This document shows positions 16,823-22,406 of a stretch of DNA of 22,406 nt, piece after piece. Origin of the DNA: Bacteroidota bacterium. GTDB lineage: Bacteria; Bacteroidota; Bacteroidia; Bacteroidales; Prolixibacteraceae. Location: NCBI GenBank assembly GCA_030691295.1, contig JAUYEQ010000383.1, forward strand, positions 1 through 22,406, written 5' to 3'. The position numbers were made by a program, and so were the translations under genes. Numbering within the stretch: the stretch's first letter is position 1; the number at the start of each line of letters is the position of its first letter. Under the pieces are notes generated by a model. It saw nothing but the letters and a program-made list of their open reading frames with translations, had not been told where the DNA came from and did no database searches.

Positions 16823-17949
16823 TATCCGAGCGCATTTAATTCAGGATATAACCATTTGGCGATTCCGATAATAATAACCGACAAAAGAATCGCGCCAATG
16901 CCTATCAGAATCATGTTGTAGGTATTCTTTGATACGCCTTTCCATTCTTTGCGATAGAAACCCCAAAGGTTGGCGGTCAGAATAATGGTGGCCATGTGAA
17001 GTGTCCATGAACTGGCGCCGTTGCCTATTTTGGTTTCGCCCATTCCGTAGAAAAAGAATTGCAAAAACCAGGTAGTTCCGGCCAGTGCACAGAAAAGGTA
17101 GTTGGCCAGCAGCGGCGTTTTCTTGTCAATAAAGTCGCCACCTGTTTTATTTTTTAAAATCAGGGCGGTTGTCCAAATCAGGTTGGTGGTGAGGCCACCC
17201 AGGAGAATTACAAAAAAGATAATATTGTTTTCGAAGAGGTACTTGAAGCCGCCCTCCGCTTCGGTCAAAAAAGGATAGCCCTGTTCAACAGCCAAGGATC
17301 TGGCAACGACAGCCATTTCTTTCCCTGTATCGATTCCAAAACTGAAGAATGCACTTAAAACACCCGAAACAATTGCAATCATTAATCCTTTTGAAAGCTT
17401 GAACTCACTGTTAACTCCCTCTTTATTTTTGCCCAGATCCTGATCTTTTCTAATTCCGGCGAGTCCGCTGAGGATAATTCCGACTAACAAAACTACTATA
17501 CCGAGAATGACGATTCGTCCGCCTGCACTGCTAAACAAATCGGTGAACGATAGTCCTTCCGGAATTATTTCAGCAAAACCAGGGATATTGCGCAAAATGG
17601 GCAAGCCCAGCGAACCAACTATAGAAGTAATTCCTAAAAGTACAGAGTTACCCAGCGACATTCCAAGGTAGCGTATAGCCAGTCCGTAAGTCAGACCTCC
17701 AATTCCCCAAAGCAAACCCATGATATATGTGTTGAGGAAAATGCTTCCCTGGGTGGATTGGATGATCCCTTGCCAGTCAGGAATCGTCAAGACGACAGCG
17801 AGTAATGGCATGATAAACCACGAGAAAATTCCGCCGGAAATCCAATAAACTTCCCATCGCCATTTCTGCACCCAATTGTATGGCATGTACCAACTTCCCG
17901 AAGCGCCGCCACCAAGGGTGTGAAAAATAATTCCTAATAATGCATTCAT
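16822..17949 (-). CDS. rhaT: L-rhamnose/proton symporter
   Basis: Imports L-rhamnose across the inner membrane with protons. The 375-residue product is hydrophobic throughout, with about ten predicted membrane segments. The N terminus ALLGIIFHTLGGGASGSWYM and the following WVQKWRWEVYWISGGIFSW are hallmark RhaT segments; later GLLWGIGGLTYGLAIRYLGM and TTWFLQFFFYGMGETKIG also fit. It is first in the leftward rhamnose set and divergent from the AraC-type regulator, with a -7 box about 50 bases before its start. No outer-membrane SusC/SusD pair is present, so sugars reach the periplasm by another route. Confidence 0.95.
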   Translation of the reverse strand: MNALLGIIFHTLGGGASGSWYMPYNWVQKWRWEVYWISGGIFSWFIMPLLAVVLTIPDWQGIIQSTQGSIFLNTYIMGLLWGIGGLTYGLAIRYLGMSLGNSVLLGITSIVGSLGLPILRNIPGFAEIIPEGLSFTDLFSSAGGRIVILGIVVLLVGIILSGLAGIRKDQDLGKNKEGVNSEFKLSKGLMIAIVSGVLSAFFSFGIDTGKEMAVVARSLAVEQGYPFLTEAEGGFKYLFENNIIFFVILLGGLTTNLIWTTALILKNKTGGDFIDKKTPLLANYLFCALAGTTWFLQFFFYGMGETKIGNGASSWTLHMATIILTANLWGFYRKEWKGVSKNTYNMILIGIGAILLSVIIIGIAKWLYPELNALG

Positions 17950-17999
17950 AGTTTTGTTTAGTTAAGTTATATCTATTATGACTTTATTGCTTAGTTTTG

Positions 18000-18007
18000 C
18001 AAAAGTA
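18000..18007 (-). promoter_or_regulatory. -7 element of the rhaT promoter
   Basis: Read leftward this is TACTTTTG, matching TAnnTTTG, about 50 bases before the rhaT ATG. No TTG lies at the standard 19-20 bases upstream (the nearest is 25 away). A weak -33 region is expected for a promoter that needs an activator. Confidence 0.55.
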
Positions 18008-18039
18008 AAGATACGTACTAATTAGCAGTGATCAATAGT

Positions 18040-18068
18040 CAAAATGATTCTTGATTTGCACAAAATGA
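18040..18068. promoter_or_regulatory. Candidate operator of the AraC-type regulator
   Basis: The octamer CAAAATGA occurs at 18040-18047 and 18061-18068, exactly 21 bases (two helical turns) apart. AraC-family dimers usually bind direct repeats with this spacing. The sites would sit at about -47 to -75 relative to the predicted rhaT start, a normal activator position. Confidence 0.45.
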
Positions 18069-18075
18069 CACAAAA

Positions 18076-18115
18076 GCCCCTCTCCAACCTCTCCCCCAAA
18101 GGGTGAGGCAAGGGT
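18076..18115. repeat. C/G-rich palindromic repeat, copy 2
   Basis: GCCCCTCTCCAACC leads into stem CCTCTCCC/GGGTGAGG (18088-18095 and 18101-18108, one mismatch). The wording matches the complement of the copy at 13724-13763. It lies just upstream of the candidate operator relative to rhaT. Confidence 0.7.
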
Positions 18116-18202
18116 AATGAAAATTCTGAAGGAATTCTCTTAACTGATCAGCCATTGAAACAGACTATTTATTAATAACGAAAATAAACAAATGCCGATT
18201 CT

Positions 18203-18240
18203 TAAGCCCCCTCTTTAGGAGGGGGTTTGGGGGAGGCTCT
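18203..18240. repeat. C/G-rich palindromic repeat, copy 4 (abuts the regulator start)
   Basis: Stem CCCCCTC/GAGGGGG (18207-18213 and 18219-18225), then TTTGGGGGAGGCTCT. The GGGGAGGCTCT end (18230-18240) is identical to the sequence before rhaA. Its GGAGG lies 12 bases before the regulator ATG, rather far for a Shine-Dalgarno site. The rest of the 299-base rhaT/regulator gap holds only a short AATTC/GAATT pairing near 18122-18136. Confidence 0.75.
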
Positions 18241-18248
18241 GAAACCCT

Positions 18249-19211
18249 ATGCCACACGATTCTTTTGCAAAATATATCAATGCTGGCTCTCTGGACAAAG
18301 ACTGGGGACTTTTTCTTACAGTTGCAGGTTTCGCGCAAATACCACCTTCACTGGTTTATCCGCCAAAGGTTCATCCGAGCGGCTACTATTTCACCTGGGA
18401 AAAGGGCCGGGAACTTCAGGAATATCAGATCAATTATATCACCGAAGGTTCAGGAATATTTGAAACCAGCAATGGGCAGTTTCAGGTTGTTCCCGGTTCG
18501 ATGCTTATTCTGCGGCCCGGAATGTGGCATCGTTACAAGCCTGATCCGAATACCGGATGGAACGAACATTATATTGGCTTTAATGGCGATTTTTGTTCAA
18601 AATTGTTTCATGAGGGATTTTTCCAGACTGGGAAACCTGTTTTGTACGTTGGTTTTCAGGAAAGTTTGCTGAAATTGTTCTTTGAGATCATTCAACTGGT
18701 GAAAGATGAGAAAACCGGCCATCAGCAAGTTGCTGCAGCTAATACAATCCTGATGCTTTCCAAAATCCTGTCAGTTGTCCGAAATCAGGAATTTGCCGGA
18801 AAAACCATCGAACGCACCATCAGGAAAGCCTGTTTGTATTTCAGGGAAAACTTAAATGCAAATGTGAATATTGAACAACTGGCGACAGATTTGAATGTGG
18901 GTTATTCATATTTCAGGCAAATGTTCAGGAAATATACTGGTATTTCGCCCACGCAATATCATTTATCGCTCCGGATACAAAAGGCAAAAGACTTGCTGGT
19001 ATCTACCGATCAGAGTTTTAAGGAAATTGCCATCGACCTTGGATTTGAATCCTATTTCTATTTTTCACGAATCTTCAAGGATAAAACCGGCAAAAGCCCG
19101 ATGGAATTCAGGAAAGAACATCAAAGAGAAAGAAATCCTTTCTCCGGAAGATATTTCCAGAACCGTTGGGGTAAGAGCTGCCGGTGTACTTTGTCATTTT
19201 TTCGCTCCTGA
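18249..19211 (+). CDS. AraC-family regulator of rhamnose genes
   Basis: A 320-residue transcription factor with an N-terminal cupin-like sugar-sensing domain (about 20-135, with YQINYITEGSGIFET, LILRPGMWHRYKPDP and HYIGFNG) and a C-terminal double helix-turn-helix (about 190-292). The second HTH has EIAIDLGFESYFYFSRIFKD followed by TGKSPMEFRK, the AraC signature. Divergence from rhaT and a 21-base direct repeat between them suggest it activates the rhamnose genes in response to L-rhamnose; that is inference. The family normally ends near residue 292. Here about 28 further residues (basic, Cys/Phe-rich, no known domain) are encoded on the strand opposite the end of the DUF4130 gene, with a 91-base convergent overlap. 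Confidence 0.92.
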   Translation: MPHDSFAKYINAGSLDKDWGLFLTVAGFAQIPPSLVYPPKVHPSGYYFTWEKGRELQEYQINYITEGSGIFETSNGQFQVVPGSMLILRPGMWHRYKPDPNTGWNEHYIGFNGDFCSKLFHEGFFQTGKPVLYVGFQESLLKLFFEIIQLVKDEKTGHQQVAAANTILMLSKILSVVRNQEFAGKTIERTIRKACLYFRENLNANVNIEQLATDLNVGYSYFRQMFRKYTGISPTQYHLSLRIQKAKDLLVSTDQSFKEIAIDLGFESYFYFSRIFKDKTGKSPMEFRKEHQRERNPFSGRYFQNRWGKSCRCTLSFFRS

Positions 19212-19897
19212 ATACAAATACTGTGATAATATTGTCTCCACAGTTGCTGAAAAAGCTTTTCATCATCGGCTAAAAGCGAAGAATGCAGTTGTCCGTTTTG
19301 CGGATTGACTTTCAGATCGTCGAAAACCACCCGCGAAACATTTTTCAGATCATACCAGAAACCGTAGTTGCGTTTAAGGTCGTATATAATCCATTGCTGA
19401 TCGGCAAAACGGTCGCGGAAATGCGGGATACATAGCGGCAACACATCGTAAATTGGCGCAAACGAAGCGTAATAACTGCCCTCCACTGTTTTCTGAAACC
19501 GCACAAATCCATTGATGCGGTGCGCTTCCTTGCATACTTTCTGATGCAATTTATTAAACTCAACCACGACTGGCTCCGAAAAATTGGTTTCTTCGTTTTT
19601 GTTTGAATCGATTATCAGCCGGATATACTTTAAAACCAACATCGGCGTGTCGGGCATATCGGCCAGAAAAACACGATAAATACGGTGAGCGTTTTCTTCC
19701 GACGAATGTTTTACAATTCCATTCCAAACTCGTTCTGCTTTCCTTTCATCTGTTTCAATAGTATTGGTCGAAGCAAATAAAACCGGCTGACTTCCTTCTC
19801 CTGAAAGGATTTCATCAGGAAAATGTTTGCGCTGGTAGCTTTCAAAAACCAAGGTTAAAAGTCCTTCAAAGGTATTGTCGTATGCAAAAACGTTCAT
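19121..19897 (-). CDS. DUF4130 protein (TIGR03915 type), partner of the radical SAM protein
   Basis: A 258-residue protein of the family described as a probable DNA-metabolism protein linked to radical SAM proteins. The N-terminal part begins MNVFAYDNTFEGLLTLVFES, the family signature. The C-terminal DUF4130 region (about 85-255) contains RINGFVRFQKTVEGSYYASF, PHFRDRFADQQWIIYDLKRN and YGFWYDL, and ends RQLLPQRFWKYLPEK. Some relatives are fused to a uracil-DNA-glycosylase domain; this one is not. It lies 174 bases downstream of the TIGR03916 gene on the same strand, the usual pairing. The reaction is unknown to me. Its last 91 bases overlap the AraC gene in antisense. Confidence 0.88.
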   Translation of the reverse strand: MNVFAYDNTFEGLLTLVFESYQRKHFPDEILSGEGSQPVLFASTNTIETDERKAERVWNGIVKHSSEENAHRIYRVFLADMPDTPMLVLKYIRLIIDSNKNEETNFSEPVVVEFNKLHQKVCKEAHRINGFVRFQKTVEGSYYASFAPIYDVLPLCIPHFRDRFADQQWIIYDLKRNYGFWYDLKNVSRVVFDDLKVNPQNGQLHSSLLADDEKLFQQLWRQYYHSICIQERKNDKVHRQLLPQRFWKYLPEKGFLSL

Positions 19898-19951
19898 CTT
19901 TTTTATATCTATGATTAATTTCTAAGCATTCAGAATTGTTCTACTTGAGAA

Positions 19952-20034
19952 AAATCCTGAAAGGATTTAATTTTAATGACCCACAATGAAATGTTTATTG
20001 GGACTTTATTAATATCCATTATTGAATGTTCAAT
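19952..20034. other. Two small hairpins between the radical SAM and DUF4130 genes
   Basis: AAATCCT-GAA-AGGATTT (19952-19968) and ATTGAA-TG-TTCAAT (20021-20034). The second is flanked by a near-direct repeat AATATCCA (20011 and 20032). Read leftward neither has a clear T-run except a short AAATTAAATCC context, so termination is doubtful. They fill most of the 174-base gap. Confidence 0.4.
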
Positions 20035-20071
20035 ATCCAATCAAAATGCCAACTGCGACTGAGACTGAACA

Positions 20072-21352
20072 CTATCTTAACGCTAACATCACCGGATTAA
20101 ACAACTTCAACTGAACAGCGCCGTCGGTTCCAATCGCTTTCTTTTCAAGCAAAAGCTGGCGGACGATTTCAGGCTTTAACTCCTGAACGTTCTGCGAGCG
20201 GAGTTCGTTGCAGGTAATGAAAAACCTTGCGCGTTTCATCAACACGCCCATTTTTTGCAGATGCGAAGAATTTAGCCTGGTATGTTTTCGTGCCAATAGA
20301 ATCAGCTGTACTGAATGTGTTCCGATTCCCGGAATACGAAGCAGCATCAACGGATCGGCCTTGTTGATGTCAACGGGAAAAAGGTGCGGATTACGCAAAG
20401 CCCAGGTCACTTTCGGATCGAGTTCCAGATCGAGATTCGGATTTTCGGCATTCACAATTTCATTGGCTTTGAAACCATAAAACCGCAACAGCCAGTCGGC
20501 CTGATACAAGCGGTGCTCGCGGCGGAGTGGGGGAGTATTCAAAGCCGGCAACCGGCTGTCGTAACTATTTACGGGAATGTATCCTGAATAATAAACCCTT
20601 TTGAGATCCCGCTTGCTGTACAAGGCCGATGATAGTTTTAGAATGGTATGATCCGTGTCGTTGGTGGCTCCGATAATCAGTTGGGTGCTTTGCCCGGAAG
20701 GACTGAAAAGTGGCGCGCCCCGGTGTTTCTTTCGCTCCTCCTTCGATTCCGTAATGTTGTTTGAAATGATTTTCATCGGTTCCAGCACACTCTTGAAATC
20801 CTTGTCAGGAGCCAGTATTTTCAGATTGTTTTCGGTTGGTATTTCTATGTTCACACTCAAACGATCTGCCCAGCGTCCAGCATCGGCAATCAGTTGCTCG
20901 CTTGCTCCCGGTATAGCTTTCAGGTGGATGTACCCGTTGTATTTGTGTTCTGTTCTCAATAATTTGGCAACTGTAACCATTCTTTCCATGGTGTAATCAG
21001 GATTTCGAAGTACGCCCGAACTGAGGAACAATCCTTCGATGTAGTTTCTGCGGTAAAATTCGATGGTTAGATTGGCAATTTCCTCAGGAGTAAAGGAGGT
21101 GCGCGGAATGTCGTTGCTTTTGCGGTTGATGCAATAGGCACAATCGTATATGCAGAAGTTGCTGAGCATGATCTTGAGCAGCGAAATACAGCGTCCGTCT
21201 TCGGCAAAACTATGGCAGATGCCCCAGGCCGAAGCATTCCCGATACCACCTTTCGTATTGCTCCGCTGGGTTCCACTCGAAGCGCACGACACATCGTATT
21301 TGGCGGCTCCGGCTAAAATTTCTAATTTCTCAAGGCTCGTTTCTGAAATCAT
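20072..21352 (-). CDS. Radical SAM/helix-hairpin-helix protein (TIGR03916 type), putative DNA modification or repair
   Basis: A 426-residue enzyme expected to cleave S-adenosylmethionine with a 4Fe-4S cluster. The cluster motif CX3CX2C is FCIYDCAYC (Cys67, Cys71, Cys74). Three more cysteines precede it: Cys23 in DVSCASSGTQR, Cys46 in WGICHSF and Cys55 in GRCISLLKI; I recall these as conserved in the family, and they could bind a second cluster. The radical SAM barrel spans about 60-260 (LFLSSGVLRNPDY, YIHLKAIPG, SVNIEIPTENN). A helix-hairpin-helix DNA-binding motif lies at about 327-356 (DINKADPLMLLRIPGIG). A DNA substrate is therefore likely, but the chemistry is unknown. Co-directional with the DUF4130 gene downstream. 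Confidence 0.92.
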   Translation of the reverse strand: MISETSLEKLEILAGAAKYDVSCASSGTQRSNTKGGIGNASAWGICHSFAEDGRCISLLKIMLSNFCIYDCAYCINRKSNDIPRTSFTPEEIANLTIEFYRRNYIEGLFLSSGVLRNPDYTMERMVTVAKLLRTEHKYNGYIHLKAIPGASEQLIADAGRWADRLSVNIEIPTENNLKILAPDKDFKSVLEPMKIISNNITESKEERKKHRGAPLFSPSGQSTQLIIGATNDTDHTILKLSSALYSKRDLKRVYYSGYIPVNSYDSRLPALNTPPLRREHRLYQADWLLRFYGFKANEIVNAENPNLDLELDPKVTWALRNPHLFPVDINKADPLMLLRIPGIGTHSVQLILLARKHTRLNSSHLQKMGVLMKRARFFITCNELRSQNVQELKPEIVRQLLLEKKAIGTDGAVQLKLFNPVMLALR

Positions 21353-21482
21353 TATCGCTTAATTTATTGACAGCCATTTAATCATTGGCGTGCAAACAAG
21401 ATAATAGAATCTTACGAAAATTGAAAAGAAGGAGGTGATTTTTTACAGGGAAGTTTTGTTTTGTATTTACTGTTCTCAATCG

Positions 21483-22406
21483 CTATGTCAGAAGCCACTT
21501 CCATATAGGAATAATTTCAAAATCTTCTTTGTCAGAGATAACTGACTCATCTAAATCGTAAACAATGAACAATCCACGTTTGATATAATGGGTGGTCATG
21601 GCTTCTGACAATCCCCGGTATTCGCGTTCGAAGTTATTCGCATCCAATTGGTAAACAACTTGTATGGCCTCAATAATTTCCAGACCCTCTCTGATCAGGA
21701 AGTCACATTCGTATTTATCCAAGTGATAAAAGATATCTTTTCCCTGGCGACGCAATTCCAGAAACACGATATTCTCCAGAAGACGACCCTTGTTTTCCGA
21801 AAAGTTAAAGCCCAACCGGTTGGCAAAACCCTGATCGACAGTATATACTTTTTTGGGATTCATAATCTGTTTCTTTACCGAATAATCAAATTTTTTGAGG
21901 TAAAAGAAAAGATAGGTCTGTTCGTAATAATACAGATAATCCTTTATGGAACTCAGACTTTTAACGCCTGAAATATTCTGTAAGGTTGCGTAGGAAAACA
22001 GCTTTCCGGTATTTGACAACAAGTATAAACCGATTTGTTTGATTTCATTCACCTGCGCTAGGCGGTAACGCGAAATGATGTCACGGTAAAGGATGTCCTG
22101 AAAATAGCCATTGACCAGCTCAGTGTCGTTCTCTTTAACAACCAGAGGAAACCCTCCGGTTTGTATGTACTGATTTAAATCTTTGATTAATAGTGATTTC
22201 GATTTTGATGAAAGATGTTCCAGGTTCCAGTTAGCGCCGATAAACCGCAGGTATTCGGGAAATGAAAATGGAAACAATTCAATAAGTTTGTTTCGTCCGG
22301 TCAGGCTGCTGGAAATTTCTGAGCTAAGTAGTTTTGCATTCGAGCCGGTAACGAAAATTTTTATACCTTTCTCATACATCCGGTTGACGAATTTTTCCCA
22401 ATTGCT
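21483..22406 (-). CDS. AAA_14/DUF4143 ATPase, 5' end outside the window
   Basis: The frame is open to the window edge, giving 307 residues; the family is usually 370-420 long, so the Walker A and B motifs lie beyond the edge. Visible are the sensor-like strand KIFVTGSNAKLLSSEIS, TGRNKLIELFPFSFPEYLRF (both AAA_14), a winged-helix region (about 110-180) and a C-terminal DUF4143 nuclease-like domain with YECDFLIREG and EAIQVVYQL, reminiscent of PD-(D/E)XK folds. The family is common and variable in Bacteroidota genomes; function is unclear (suggested roles in mobile elements or defence). The 130 bases between it and the radical SAM gene contain no gene. Confidence 0.9.
   Translation of the reverse strand, partial: SNWEKFVNRMYEKGIKIFVTGSNAKLLSSEISSSLTGRNKLIELFPFSFPEYLRFIGANWNLEHLSSKSKSLLIKDLNQYIQTGGFPLVVKENDTELVNGYFQDILYRDIISRYRLAQVNEIKQIGLYLLSNTGKLFSYATLQNISGVKSLSSIKDYLYYYEQTYLFFYLKKFDYSVKKQIMNPKKVYTVDQGFANRLGFNFSENKGRLLENIVFLELRRQGKDIFYHLDKYECDFLIREGLEIIEAIQVVYQLDANNFEREYRGLSEAMTTHYIKRGLFIVYDLDESVISDKEDFEIIPIWKWLLT

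Noticed and set aside
18121..18180. Promoter of the AraC-type regulator from TTG at 18155
   Set aside because: The sequence 18-19 bases on (TAACGAAA) does not match TAnnTTTG, so no promoter can be named.

Overview
The window looks like a chromosomal segment from a member of the Bacteroidota, probably near the Bacteroidales/Marinilabiliales. Three things point there: LpxC is fused to FabZ, several promoters fit the Bacteroidota pattern TTG-N19/20-TAnnTTTG, and the rhamnose transporter and regulator resemble forms known from that phylum. No rRNA, tRNA, CRISPR array, transposase or integrase gene was seen.

Left part, core genes (1-9800). A leftward operon rimP-nusA-infB (translation and transcription factors) has a consensus promoter, a short leader with a hairpin, and a strong terminator after infB. 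Divergent from it runs an HD-domain phosphohydrolase with a TTG start, then lpxD, lpxC-fabZ and lpxA. This second set covers the early acylation and deacetylation steps of lipid A synthesis plus a fatty-acid dehydratase, and it ends at a GAAA-loop terminator.

Middle, accessory islet (about 9800-12160). Between two strong terminators lie a palindromic repeat, a very small reading frame, an unrecognised membrane-protein gene broken by a one-base frameshift, a structured non-coding block, a small PH-like protein gene and a hicB-hicA toxin-antitoxin pair.

Rhamnose locus (12179-19211). The leftward genes rhaT (uptake), rhaM (mutarotation), an exported GH78 alpha-L-rhamnosidase and rhaA (isomerisation) are divided from a divergent AraC-type regulator by a 299-base control region. 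That region holds a rhaT -7 box and a direct repeat spaced 21 bases, a good candidate operator. Rhamnulose kinase and rhamnulose-1-phosphate aldolase are not in the window. Four copies of a C/G-rich palindromic repeat family are scattered through the locus: one forms the apparent Shine-Dalgarno sequence of rhaA, one abuts the regulator start, and one encodes the C-terminal tail of the rhamnosidase.

Right end (19121-22406). A leftward radical-SAM/helix-hairpin-helix protein (TIGR03916 type) is followed by a DUF4130 protein (TIGR03915 type). These are a widespread pair presumed to act on DNA but, as far as I know, without a defined reaction; I consider them the best candidate for an undescribed system here. 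The 3' end of the DUF4130 gene overlaps the 3' end of the AraC gene in antisense. The window closes inside an AAA/DUF4143 ATPase gene whose 5' end lies outside.
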